A stretch of 64,000 nt of DNA from Ascochyta rabiei. Taxonomy: Eukaryota; Ascomycota; Dothideomycetes; Pleosporales; Didymellaceae. Position numbers and translations under genes: made by a program. Positions 46,631 to 57,999 of this stretch are shown here, in pieces. Below the pieces are notes generated by a model, which was not told the origin of the DNA, made no database searches, and saw nothing but the letters and a program-made list of their open reading frames with translations. The stretch covers positions 1,054,001-1,118,000 of the forward strand of contig NC_082423.1 in assembly GCF_004011695.2 (NCBI RefSeq). Reading direction: 5' to 3'. Each line of letters begins with the position of its first letter. Position 1 is the first letter of the stretch.

Positions 46631-48200
46631 TTAAATAGTGTATCCTTCTGCGTAAGCTTTGTTAGCAGGATTGTAATCTTAGAGTAGTCCTTAATAAAGC
46701 GTTAGTTAAAGTCAATAAATCCTAAGAATTCCTAGACCTGTTTAACTGTTTTTAGCGACTGCTAGGTCTTAACTACTTCTACTTTTTTTAGACTAATCTT
46801 AACTCTATGTTGTCCTACAATGTACCCTAGGAATTTAACTTCCTCCTTATACTATTTGTACTTCTTAGGTTTAAGTTATAGGTCTGCCTGTATTAGGCAT
46901 TCTAGTACTTCTATAACATGTTGTCTATACTCTTCTAGTGTCTTTAAGTACACTAGAATATTATCTAGGTATGCTACTACAGTTCTGTTAAGGTATACTC
47001 TTAGGATGTTGTTAATTAACTTCTAGCACGTTGCTAGTGCGTTTATTAGAGTAAACAGCATAACTAGGTACTTATAAAGTCTATATTATATCCTAAATAT
47101 TTTTTTTTATTCTTCTTCTTTCTTTATGCGTATAAGGTTGTGCGCGCCTTATAGGTCTAATGCTGTAAAGTACTAAGCTCCTACTAGCTAGTCCTGTATC
47201 TCTGTAATGTTTAGAAGCAGGTAGCAGTTTTTAATAGTAATTTTATTAAGCTTTCTAAAGTTAATGTAAGGTTATAGCTTGCTATCCTTCTTAGGAACAA
47301 ACATAATTAGGTACCCTGCAGGTAATTCTAATCTTCTAATAAATCCCCTCTTAAGGTTCTGCTTAATATACTTACAAAGTACTTTAAGTTCCTTTTCTAA
47401 TAACTAATATAATAGCCTAAAAGTTAGTGTCTTTCCTTTCTAGAGTATAATCTTATAATCTTAGAGTTTATGCTTAGGTAGGGCTTTTACTATAAGCTCT
47501 TCTTTAAATATCTCTGTATACTGTCTGTACACGTTAGGAATAGTAGGAGATGTACTCCTCTCCTTCTTAACTCTTACTTTGTAATCTATAGGGCGTTTAG
47601 TATCTACAGAGTTAACTGCTCTATCTTAGCACATCTTATGTGTTAAAGAGATATTATTAATCTCCTTCTTATCTACTAGCTGCTACGTGCGCTGCGTAGG
47701 CGTAGATATATTAGTACTACATTTATATCCTTCTAACAAAAGTCTTTCTTATGCCTAGTCTATCTTTAAATTATACTTTTATAACTAGGGAAGTCCTAGT
47801 ATAACATTGTGCGTAGCCTTTGCAAAGACGTCTAGGTTTATTTCCTTATAGTGCCCCTGTATCTATAGGGGTGCTGCTATTACTTTAAATATAATTAGTA
47901 GTTTGTTTAGTACTAATTCTTTATTAGCTACTTAGAGTAAGTAAGAATTCTCCTTATAATATAATCTAAGTCTAGCTTACTATATTACTGTTCTAGATAT
48001 ATAACTTACTTGTGCTCCTAAGTCTAAGAGTGCTGTTAAGGCTACCCTATATAGTTTAATAGGTACCTTAATAAGGTAATTATTCCTAATGCTATTAATA
48101 GATTAATCCCTAGGGCTTGTAGGCGCTAGGCTAAAAGAGTCTCCTCTTTACTAAACCCTTTAAACTCTTTAGTACTGCAATGCTTCTTACAATCTGTGTT
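46631..48200 (-). pseudogene. Gypsy II pol, N-terminal part: protease and RT
   Basis: Minus strand. Protease region about 48100-47700. RT about 47600-46650 with YLDNILVYLKTLEEYRQHVI, VKFLGYIVGQHRVKISLKKV and VQEFLGFIDFN. An open antisense stretch at 46820-47026 is a shadow of this. Cut by element III within the RT/RNase H connection and continued at 15765. Confidence 0.87.
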
Positions 48201-49928
48201 AAGGCCGTTCTGCTAGTGTGTGTTGTAGCAACTTCTATTAACTACTAGCTGTATTTGTATTGTAGCCTGTAGGTTATCTGTTCTAGAAAAGTGTACTTTC
48301 TAGTAATTTTTAATAGGATAAAGTTTACACAGGTAATTGTGACACTAGTACTTTTAACTACAACAGAGGCTTTGTTGTGCTAGGAACTATCCTACACTAA
48401 GCTTCTTATTATAGTAGATTATCTATTTGTCCTTAGTGTATACTGTCTACGCAAGGTTTCTATATTTTAGGTTTTAGTAGTCTAGGATGTACTGTAGTTG
48501 TAGGCTAATTATTAGTAGTACTTCTTTCTGCTTCTGCATACGTTCTAGGCTAAGCTGTGTTTCTTACTTACACTAAAGCTAGTCTTTAGCTTCTTCTAGG
48601 TTATAAGCAAATTATTTACTATTATTACTTTCTTTTCTAAACTAGTAAACAAGCTGTTAGAGTTCTAGTGTTATTTCTGCAATTTTAGGGACTCCTACAG
48701 GACTAACAAGTTCTCAATATATTTAGTAATAGGCTTCTTTATTATTATACTTCTAGTGTTATTAAGCTAAATATTCTTATTTACGTGTTAGTAGGGCGCT
48801 AATTTAGTTAAACTCTTGTCCTAAGGTGTCTAGTAGGTTGTATATCTTTTGCTAGTTGTTGTTAGAGTAGTACTCTGTTTCTTTGCCTGTCTAGGTGTCC
48901 TAGTAGGGTGTTGCTACACAAATTAGAGGTACAATACAGTTGTTATTGTCCTCTAGACTAGACTCTAGGTCTTCTAGCAGTGGTCCTATGTTATTAGTAA
49001 GAATTTCCTATTTACTAGCATCTATATTATTATAAGTATAGGTAGGTATATGTAACTAGCAGTAAACCTTATTTATCTAGCAGTCCTTAGCAAAGTAGCC
49101 TAGTTTGCTAAAGTTATAGCAGTCCCTGTCGCCTCTGTGTTAGTTACCCCCCTTAGGCTTCTTGTTCTATCACTTTAGTAGTCCCTTGTTAAGGTTTAAG
49201 AGGTCTATTGCTTTAGGTCTGTAGTATCTACTCTAAGTATTGCTGTAGATGCAATAACTGGTATTTAGCCATTTAAAGCTTCCTTACTATCCTTAATTTA
49301 AGTTATTAAGCTACTAGTTCCTTAGTAGCAGCCTGTTAGTAGCAATAACAGTAGTATATGCTCTAGGGTTATCTTAAATATTCTTGCTAGAGTTTATAGA
49401 TTTGTACGTTAATATTAATAGCAGTATTAATAAGCTTGTTAAGGGTTTCTGTGCTTACGCTGGTGCCTATAGGTTCTTCCTTAACCTTAGGCTTTAATCC
49501 TTATTAAAACATAGTAATTAGGGCAGTATTGTCCTAGTTAGTGTTAGCAGCAAGCTGCTAAAACTCTGCAGCGTAGTTAGCAGCTAGCTTATCCTGTCTA
49601 ATCTTCTAAATGTTATATTAAGCAATATTTAGTTTGTTAGAAACTCTAAAGATTAGCTTAATCTTTTCTTTAAATAGGTTAAAGTCTTTTATCTATTTAT
49701 CTCTGTTGTCTAGGGCCTTGCTAGCTTAGTACTGCTGTATAAAGGGCTTAATCTAGGTAAACACTTTGCTACAAATATAGCTAGCTGCAAGGACTACTTA
49801 TTTAGCCTTAGGTACCTTCTTACCTTAGAAGGTAAAGAAGAGGTCCTACTGTATAAGCTAGTTATTAAGCTTACTACAATCTCTATAGTAAAGGTTAGGC
49901 TTATTAATATTTATAGCGCTAGTAGTAA
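48201..49928 (-). pseudogene. Gypsy II gag, broken
   Basis: Capsid region with DLFFTF, KKVPKAKQVVLAASYICSKV, FNLFKEKIKLIFRVSN and RQDKLAANYAAEF (49900-49560), typical fungal Ty3 gag. The zinc knuckle near 49130-49085 reads CYNFSKLGYFAKDC, with Cys and His lost. Copia F1 sits immediately upstream at 49934. Confidence 0.85.
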
Positions 49929-49933
49929 CAGTT

Positions 49934-50101
49934 TGTTAGATTGGATGGTAATAGTCATGAGTTGATGATGATGTATTGATGTTCTGTTCTTATTCTATGT
50001 GAGGGTGATCTTCGTCTTATCTAGGTTCTGGTAGGGGCCCCTGCACGGTTTCTTAGCAGGTATATTACCTAACCTATTTCTCTAATACCTTTTATTTAAC
50101 A
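49934..50101 (-). repeat. 3' LTR of copia F1, little mutated
   Basis: Retains TGGATGG, CATGAGTTGATGATGATG and CCCCTGCACGG, while the 5' LTR of the same element shows A/T transitions at these places. Confidence 0.9.
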
Positions 50102-50139
50102 CACCCCCTTAGCTTAGAATCCTATTGCAAGCTACGCAA

Positions 50140-53100
50140 ACTAGTTAATTAACTCTTTAACGTAAGGTCCTCTAGTTGCTCTTGTATCTTCTTAAGCAGG
50201 ATATCCCTTAATATACCATTCTAGCCCTTAATAAGTCCTAACTAATTAAGAAAGCTAGCCTATTTGCTAATTAGCAACAACTTTGTAAATCTATCTGCAA
50301 TTATGTTATGAGATAGGATAAATTCTACTTAGATTATTTTATAGTTAACTTCTTATTATAACTAGTAGTTGTGTATATTAACATGCTAAAGTTTAGTTTA
50401 TATCTTAGTAATGTCTACAGTAACTAGACATATTATCTGCATATTATTACATTTAATTATTATTATTAGATTGCTTAGGGTTAAACAAAGCTCTTTTAAT
50501 AGTTAAGAAGTAAATATTACTTCCTTAGCTACTTAAGACAGTGCTAGGAGCTTGGCCTTAGTAGTTAACGTTGTAATAGTATCTTATTTATTCGCTCTCT
50601 AGGCAATAAGTACTCTAAATAGCTTAATAGTGTATCCTTAGGAACTCTTTTAGTTTACAGTGTTATTAGCAAATAATGTGTTACTTGCAACTTTAAGTCC
50701 TTTACCCTGTCTAAAGTTAAGTAACAGATTTCTTATCTTCTGTAGGTATAGGAGCACTTAGTTAGCAGTATCTTAGTGTTTGTTACTTAGGTTAACTAGA
50801 AAGCGTGTAAGTTGCAACGTAGCAAACGCTATATTAGGCTGAGTAGTTACTGCTGCAAATAACAGGGATCTAATCTTTTGCTAATATTAATTAATCTCTA
50901 GCAGTTTAGCTAGACTATTCCTAGGCTTAAGTTTAATTCTAGATATTACCCTATTATGCCTTACGTCCTATCTAGTTACTAATTAACTAATCTTGTTAAC
51001 TTATGCAGCTTATAACAATTAAATTGTCTATTACGATCTATTACGTTAGACTTCTACACTAAGGAACTATTAAAGGTTGTCTCTTCTAGTTTATAGGTAT
51101 TGCTCCTATATCTATTTAATAGCATTATCTACCTCTTATTTATACTTTAGGTAGTATACAATTATAATATTGTCTATATAGAAGAAGATGATTATTCTAT
51201 CCTTAATTATATAGCATAGCTCTTATAGTACTTATTTAAATCTAATTCTAGCTAATATTGCTGTAAATTCCTTCTACTATAGTAGAGGGGAGATGCAGAG
51301 TCTGTATAAGGCTTTCTGTACCTTTAGTAAGGTGCCTGTCTTCTAGTATCTCTTTTGCATCCTTATATATATTTTGTAGTTAATAGCTACATAGACAAAC
51401 GCATTTATAACCTCCTAATATTTTAGTTTAAGATTATTTTTTGTAGCAATTACTATTAGTATTTTAAGTAATTAGCCTGTAAGTGTTGCTGTATATATAT
51501 CTTATAACGTAATATTATATTATTAGTCTCCTTTAACTATAAGCCTTACTTTATACTTGTTAAGGTAGTAGTATTTATTAAACTTATATATATAGACCTA
51601 TATACAGTTAAGTATTTATTATTTAGACTTCTAAACTAGAGCTAATAGAACTTTAGTCTATAACTCTATTCGTTTGTAGCTTGGCAGGTGTTTATTTTCT
51701 GCTTATTTAAATATCTTGTAGAGAGGGTGCTCCTCTAGCTTTAAGTATGCTGTAGGTAATAGTAGGAGTTTATTCTAATGCAGCTTAATTCCCTTCGCTA
51801 AAATCCTCTTTAATTAAGCTTTGTTAAAACCTTTTCCTTTATATTAACTAAGGTGTCCTACCTTAGTGCCTGCTATAAATATAGCTACCTACAGTGTTGT
51901 TATGGACGTTCCTTAGTCTTATTTAAGTTAGTCTGTTGTCTTATTATAGCTTATCTATTTAGTTAGGAATGCTGCTAGCGGAGGAGTTAGTAGAGGCGTT
52001 AGGTATGCCTCTACAATCTTCCTACCTTAGTAATATTAGGGTTGTTTAGCACGCAGAGTATTCTCCTATATTGTCTTATTCTTATAGAACATTTTAGTTT
52101 TAGATATATAGCTCTGTATAGCTAGGAGTTTAACTATGCTAATCTAAGTTGTAATTTCCTCTAATATGTTATGTATAAGGTTATCTATAATATCCTATAT
52201 TTTACTATTAAATATTGTTTCTTTATTAAACAACACATTACAGGTACTAATTATTTAGCTATTAATAGGACCTAGATTTAGTATATGTTAGTAGACTAGT
52301 ATCCTACTAAGTATCTAATGTATACCTTTAGGTCTATTCTTTATACCCTTTATTTTCTTTAATAAGTATTATTAGTTATAGTAAATACTTTGCATCTATA
52401 TACTCTTAAGTAAGCCTAGTTTAGTTTTTAAGGTTTAGTAACTATGCTATTTATAGCAGCTATATACGTAAAGAATATTTTATACAGTAATTTCTACTTA
52501 TTTAGATAATTTAGCGTCTAATTATATAGGTATACTGCTGCTCTTGTAATTTCTAGCCAGAGTTCCTATAGTAGATTTGCGTCTAGTTAGGTTATATATG
52601 CCTTCTCTTTTATTACACCCCCTAAGTGTTCTACTCCTCTATTTTAAGCTTATGTGTCTAGAGTAGAAGGCTTAAGTCTTATTAAGAGGGACATGCACTA
52701 TCTCTTAACCTCTTATTTAACTATAATAATTTTATTATCTATTTTAATTACCTTAACTGTAATATTAAACTGTTTCTTTAAGAACTAGACAAAGATCCTA
52801 AGTAGACAGATAATAGATCTTATAGGCTTATTATCCTTAAAGTAGAAGTCCTACATGTACTAAGAGTGTTAGCAGGTAATAAGTATTTAACTCTTTTTCT
52901 TGTTAAAGCTTCCTGCTTTATATTTATAGAAGTCTATAGCTATTTATTTACCTAGGCCTTTGTTATTTAATTATAGGGTTCTTTATATTTAATACTTTAA
53001 TTTTAATTACCTATATACGTTACATTATACTGTTATAATATCTTTAATCTTTACTACCTTAGATTAATACATAAGGTGCTTAATTACAGATAGTCCTAGA

Positions 53101-54950
53101 TGTTTAAGCCTCTTATGCTATATTATAGCTATTACTTTCTATAGTAATCTTCTATTATAATTCATACGCATATAGAGTGCTACTATAGCTATATTTAGCT
53201 ATTCTATAACCTGCTATCTAAGGCTTTCTATTTAGATAGCTATAATATTGCTGTTTCTTTAATATAGCATTGTTAGATCTTCTTAGTTATCCTACTATAT
53301 TCCTTATCTTTAGAGTAGCCTAAATAATACTAGGTTATAGAGGAAATCTAGGCACTATATAATATTGCCTAAGTGTAGTACTTATTTACCTTAAGATTCC
53401 TCTACTAATATATTAACAGTACTATATCCTTATATCTAGACCTTAGAGTTCCTAGTCTAGATATAATCTCCTATTACTAGCTAGCGTACGTCTCTAAGTC
53501 TTAAGAGGTTATTATAGATATACGTAGTTAAGCTAGAATCTAGAAGAAATACCTCCTTTAATAGATATTCTTAATTACTTACACTACATGCTGCTTTTAT
53601 ACTACCTTTATTAACCTAAGTAATTTTTTAGCTATCTAGTTACTTAATAATCTTGTCTAGTGTTTAAGACGTCTTAATATATAGAATAATTAATTAAGAC
53701 ACTGTTATTATTTGTACTTGCTTAGTCCCTTAAGACATTGCCTATATTCTCTTTTATAAGTTACTGTTATATTTAAGCTTATACTATACTAGATTTATAA
53801 CACCTCTATTTAGCTTAAACTACTTAGGTGTCTTAGCTTTATTTACATAGTAGTAGTTAGATATATTATAATACTGTTTACAGGCAGGATATATGTCTTT
53901 AGCTCTTGCCATATTCATCTCTAGGAACTGCTTAGTTCTAGCACTTTAGCTATCTATCTTTCTTTTGCTTTGCCTAAGGTTTCCCTAGCTTTAATAATTA
54001 TTATTAGATAGTGCTCTTAGTTTTCTACTAAAGGCGTCTCTTTATAGGTTTAAGTTAGATTTACTACTTACTACGTATAATGCCTCTCCTACTACAAAGG
54101 TGCTCTTAGGCTTCTCTCTTAGTAGATGTTAAAGGCTTATATAATTATAGAAGACTTTTATTATTCTTTTTCTGTTTATAGCTTTCTTATTATATCCTGG
54201 CCCTTAGAACGCTGTAGTCTAGGTTAATGCTATCTTAGGTATAGAGCCTAGAAAATTATTAATAACAGCTTGTGTTTACATAACCTTAGCCACCTTAAGG
54301 GTCTTAGCTTAAGTTACTGCCTAATTGTATTTACTTAGCTATATCTCCTAATTTGTAGTTGTTTACATTAGTCTAAGTATAGCGTAGTATCTTTCTTGTA
54401 CTTACGCCTGTTCTTTGTCTACGTCTACTCTAACAGTGTCTTAGAGGGCAGTTATTTATTTGTGTAGCGTTCTATTTTCTGCACAGCAGCTTAGCTGCAG
54501 ATATAGTATTACTGTTGTAAGAATGTACTTAAATATTCTTAATATTTTACTTTTCTTATATTAATAGTCTTTCTTAAGTATCTTGTATAACTTAAGGTAA
54601 AGCTTATAGTCTTTGTAATCTTCTTTATATACCTCTTGTCCCTTTTCTAAGAGGTCTAATATCTATATTACGATTATAGGTGTTTGTAGCATAGTTATTA
54701 ATATGTCTATTACTTTATATATTGTTCTACGCGTTCTGCTTTAACCTGCTTAGATAGTCTATAATAACATAGTTAAGGTGTTGCTTATACTTATTACTAG
54801 TTTATATTACGTAATTTCTAGAGGTAGTAGCACCTCTAGTTGTTTGCGTTAGAGTTATACCCCTTTAAGGTCTGCTAGCAGCTATGTATCTTACAACTAG
54901 CACTTAATCTTAAGTTAGCAGTACTAGAAGACCTAGTTACTTAAGTTAGT
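50140..54950 (-). pseudogene. Copia F1 gag-pol, broken
   Basis: Minus strand. Gag region about 54950-53690, integrase about 53090-52450 (NNKGLGK-stop-IAIDFYKYK), RVT_2 RT about 51650-50890 with FYIDNIII at 51185-51160, RNase H about 50700-50250 ending SKLRGC next to the purine tract. Very heavily mutated. Stops throughout. Confidence 0.82.
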
Positions 54951-55025
54951 AAGAATAAACGTCGCGTCCCTCTAGCTTTGGCTAGTTACTATTTTACTTG
55001 TTGTTAGCGCTTATCGTAGCAGCAG

Positions 55026-55038
55026 TAAGACTCTTAAT
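55026..55038 (-). other. Putative primer-binding site of copia F1
   Basis: On the minus strand ATTAAGAGTCTTA follows the 5' LTR directly, identical to the sites in D and F2. Confidence 0.55.
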
Positions 55039-55206
55039 TGTTAGATTAGATGGTAATAGTAATAAGTTAATAATAATGTATTAATGTTCTGTTCTTGTTC
55101 TATGTAAGGGTGATTTTTGTCTTATCTAGGTTCTAGTAGGGGCCCCTACACGGCTTCTTAGCAGGTATATCGCCTAACCTATTTCTCTAATACCTTTTAT
55201 TTAACA
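55039..55206 (-). repeat. 5' LTR of copia F1
   Basis: 168 bp, clearly more mutated than its partner 49934-50101. Confidence 0.9.
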
Positions 55207-55211
55207 CAGTT

Positions 55212-55293
55212 ACATCTATGTTAATGTTACTAGATATAAGGTTACTAGGGGTAGCATAGGATCTAATAGTACTTATCTTAGGGGTGTTTAAAA
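55212..55293 (-). other. Leader of gypsy II between its 5' LTR and copia F1
   Basis: 82 bp left between the F1 target duplication and the split 5' LTR. Expected to hold the primer-binding site; tRNA not identified. Confidence 0.5.
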
Positions 55294-55605
55294 TGTTAAA
55301 GTTGTACTTTAGTTAGAGACTATAAGCACTAATTCTATTAGTTCTTAGGGATAACTACTAGTAGATTAGTTAGGGTTATTAACTAAGCAAGGCTTATTAA
55401 GATAGGGTGCACTAAATAGTACAGAGTAGACTGTCTAGTTTAAGTGCAGGTTAAGATTCTAATAAGTACTTAATTAATAAGGTTAAACACAAACTATAAG
55501 GGTTATGTTCCTACTAACTATATACTAAGGAGATACAATACTTCTTAATAAGTAACTAGAGTTAGTCTAAAAAAATGTATAAGGGTGCTTATAGACAAGC
55601 ATATT
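55294..55605 (-). repeat. 5' LTR of gypsy II, inner part
   Basis: Matches 12884-13190 of the 3' LTR. Interrupted after ATATT (55601-55605) by copia F2. Confidence 0.88.
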
Positions 55606-55770
55606 TGTTAAATAAAAGGTATTAGAGAAATAGGTTAGGCGATGTACCTGCCAAGAAACCGTGCAGAGGCCCCCACTAGAACCCAGATAAGACGAAAATC
55701 ACCCTTACATAGAACAACAGAACATTAATACATTATTATTAACTTATTACTATTACTATCTAATCTAACA
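55606..55770 (+). repeat. 5' LTR of copia F2
   Basis: 165 bp; its last 60 bases carry AT transitions absent from the 3' LTR. Confidence 0.9.
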
Positions 55771-55783
55771 ATTAAGAGTCTTA
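55771..55783 (+). other. Putative primer-binding site of copia F2
   Basis: ATTAAGAGTCTTA immediately after the 5' LTR, as in D and F1. Confidence 0.55.
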
Positions 55784-56474
55784 CTGCTGCTACGATAAGC
55801 GCTAAAAACAAGCAAAATAGCAACTAGCTAAAGCCAGAGGGACGCAACGGTTATTCTTACTAACTTAAGCAACTAGGTCTCCTAGTACTGCTAACTTAAG
55901 ATTAAGTGCTAGTTGCAAGATACATAGCTGCTAGCAGACCCTAGAGGGGTGCAACTCTAACGCATATAACTAAAGGCGCTACTACCTCTAGAAATTATAT
56001 AATATAAACTAGTAATAAGTATAAGTAACACCTTAACTATATTGCTATAGACTTTTTAATTAGGTTAAAGTAGAACGCGCAGAATAATATATAAAGTAAT
56101 AGACATATTAATAACTATACTACAAACACCTATAATCGTAATATAGATATTAGACCTCTTAGAAAAGGAACAAGAGGTATATAAAGAAGATTACTAAGAC
56201 TATAAGCTTTACCTTAAGTTATACAAGATACTTAAGAAAGACTATTAAGATAAGAAAAGTAAAATATTAAGAATAGTTAAGTACATTCTTATAACAGTAA
56301 CACTATATCTATAGCTAAGCTACTGTATAGAAAACAGAACGCTGTATAAATAGATAACTGCCCTCTAAGACACTGTTAGAGTAGATGTAGACAAAGAACA
56401 GGCGTAAGTATAAGAAAGATACTACGCTACACTTAGACTACAGTGGTAAAAGGGTAGGGGTTAGGTAGGGGTAG

Positions 56475-56500
56475 GGTACATCACGTGATGTACCCCTACC
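56475..56500. repeat. Short perfect palindrome in the left arm
   Basis: GGGTACATCACGTGATGTACCC sits inside the G-rich run and could form a hairpin with CACGTG at its tip region. The right arm has no such unit. Confidence 0.8.
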
Positions 56501-56526
56501 CTACCCTACCCCTACCTACGCTAGTT

Positions 56527-56805
56527 CTATACTAAGAGGGTAGGGGTAGAGTAGGGTCCACATGGGGTATAGGTAGAGGTAGGGTAGGGTCTACATAGGG
56601 TACATGTAGGGGTAGGGTAGGGTCTATATAGGGTAGGGGTAGGGGTAGGGTAGGGTCTACATGGGGTACGGGTAGGGGTTAGGTAGGGGTTGGGTAGGGG
56701 TTGGGCAGGGTAGGTGTCAGCGTCCAACTCTTTAACTAAAGCAGTTATTATAGAACCTTGTACTACAAGAATGTAGAGCAAAGTGAGCGCTTTTAAACGG
56801 TCCAT
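56527..56805 (-). CDS. Small protein with hydrophobic N-terminus and Pro/Thr/Tyr repeats (left arm copy)
   Basis: 92 codons from ATG at 56803-56805. The N-terminus MDRLKALTLLYILVVQGSII could be a signal peptide or membrane segment. ITALVKELDADTY is then followed by repeats of the type TPTxTPCRPYPTP encoded by CCCTACCC-type DNA. It is unbroken while every surrounding frame is full of stops. Its partner on the plus strand at 56934 shares the N-terminal 35 residues with few changes. Unknown family. It may be a passenger coding frame or only a by-product of the repeat, since Pro-rich frames arise easily from CCCTA repeats. Confidence 0.4.
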   Translation of the reverse strand: MDRLKALTLLYILVVQGSIITALVKELDADTYPAQPLPNPYLTPTRTPCRPYPTPTPTLYRPYPTPTCTLCRPYPTSTYTPCGPYSTPTLLV

Positions 56806-56933
56806 ATACCGTAAGATTCTGATTAAAACTGGTAGAGCTAGAACAGTTGTTACGTAGGCCTACGTAGTAACAACCTAGGATTTACATAAGAACTGCTGTA
56901 ACTCTACTAGTTCTAATTGGAATCTTGCTGTAT

Positions 56934-57254
56934 ATGGACCGTTTAAAGGCGCTTGTTTTGCTCTACACTTTTGTAGTACAGAGTTTTGCAATAACTGCTT
57001 TAGTTAAAGAGTTACACGCCGACACCTACATGCCCTACTTAGGCCTACCTCTTCCCTACAGACCCTACCCTAAACCCTACCCTACCCTACCCCTACCCCT
57101 GGTCCATGCGGACCATACCCTACCCCTACCCCACGCTAGAGGTACCCCTACCCTACCTCTACCTAACGTCTGTGCAGACCCTACCCTACCCCTACCCTAT
57201 GTGGACCCTACCCCTACCCTACCCCTACCCCTAGTCCGTGCGGACCGTACCTAA
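56934..57254 (+). CDS. Small protein with hydrophobic N-terminus and Pro/Leu repeats (right arm copy)
   Basis: 106 codons from ATG at 56934-56936 (an upstream TTG extends the frame but has no support). The N-terminus MDRLKALVLLYTFVVQSFAI, then TALVKELHADTY, matches the left-arm protein. The C-terminal part reads TLPLP repeats, a different frame of the same DNA repeat, so the tail is not conserved between the arms. Conservation of the N-terminal half in both arms is explained by the inverted duplication and does not by itself prove selection. Confidence 0.4.
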   Translation: MDRLKALVLLYTFVVQSFAITALVKELHADTYMPYLGLPLPYRPYPKPYPTLPLPLVHADHTLPLPHARGTPTLPLPNVCADPTLPLPYVDPTPTLPLPLVRADRT

Positions 57255-57999
57255 CCCCTACCCAACCCTGGGGTACCCCCTACCCTTTTGCCAGCGTAAC
57301 TTAGACTAATACAAATAACTACAAATTAGGAGACATAGCTAAGTAAATACAATTAGGCAGTAACTTAAGCTAAGACCCTTAAGGTAGCTAAGGTTATACA
57401 AACACAAGCTGTTATTAATAATTTTCTAGGCTCTATATCTAAGATAGCATTAACCTAGACTACAGCGTTCTAAGGGCTAGGATATAATAAGAAAGCTATA
57501 AATAGAAAAAGAGTAATAAAACTCTTCTATATTTATATAAGCCTTTAATATCTACTAAGAGGGAAGCCTAAGAGCGCCTTTGCTGTAGGAGAGGCATTAT
57601 ACGTAGTAAGTAGTAAATCTAACTTAAACCTATAAAGAGACGCCTTTAGTAGAGAACTAAGAGCGCTATCTAATAATAATTATTAAGGCTAGGGAAACCC
57701 TAGGCAAAACAAAAGAAAGATAGATAGCTAAAGTGCTAGAACTAAGCAGTTCCTAGAGAGGAATATAGCAAGAGCTAAAGATATATATCCTGCCTGTAAA
57801 CAGCGTTATAATATATCTAACTACTACTACGTAAATACAGCTAAGGTACCTAAGTAGTTTAAGCTTAATAGAAGTGTAATAAAACTAGTATAGTATAAGC
57901 TTAAATATAACAGTAACTTATAAAAAAGAATATTAGCAATGTCTTAAGGGACTAACTAACTATAAATAATAATAGCATCTTAATTAATTACTCTACACA

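Larger units (their letters stand above)
49934..55206 (-). mobile_element. Copia element F1, minus orientation, inserted into gypsy II
   Basis: LTRs 49934-50101 and 55039-55206 (168 bp), TSD CAGTT at 49929-49933 and 55207-55211. The minus-strand purine tract CTAAGGGGGTG (50102-50112) marks the left LTR as 3'. 5273 bp. Same family as F2 but without the palindromic insertion. Confidence 0.92.
56441..57298. mobile_element. Palindromic (foldback / MULE-like) element with two mirrored small ORFs
   Basis: 858 bp inserted into copia F2 and flanked by ACTTAGACTA (56431-56440, 57299-57308). F1 carries the empty site with one ACTTAGACTA. Ends are inverted: CAGTGGTAAAAGGGTAGGGG on the left and CGCTGGCAAAAGGGTAGGGG read from the right. 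The whole unit is an inverted repeat centred at the palindrome ACGTAGGCCTACGT (56852-56865). Each arm carries a copy of one reading frame and a run of GGGTAGGGG-type repeats. A 9-10 bp TSD fits Mutator-like elements, but no transposase is present. No RIP-type stops are visible, so it looks younger than its host or escaped mutation. Confidence 0.8.
55800..57950 (+). pseudogene. Copia F2 gag, broken and split by the palindromic element
   Basis: Plus-strand gag remnant at about 55800-56440 and 57309-57950. The same sequence is uninterrupted in F1 (about 54400-54330 region). TAA/TAG throughout. A Cys motif CKQRYN near 57795 corresponds to the knuckle region of copia D. Confidence 0.6.

Noticed and set aside
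46820..47026. Plus-strand ORF of 68 codons
   Set aside because: Shadow of the minus-strand gypsy II RT (YLDNILVY region).
56441..57298. True internal telomere
   Set aside because: Units are irregular, run in both orientations around a central palindrome and are bounded by a target duplication inside copia F2, so this is a mobile element and not a chromosome end.
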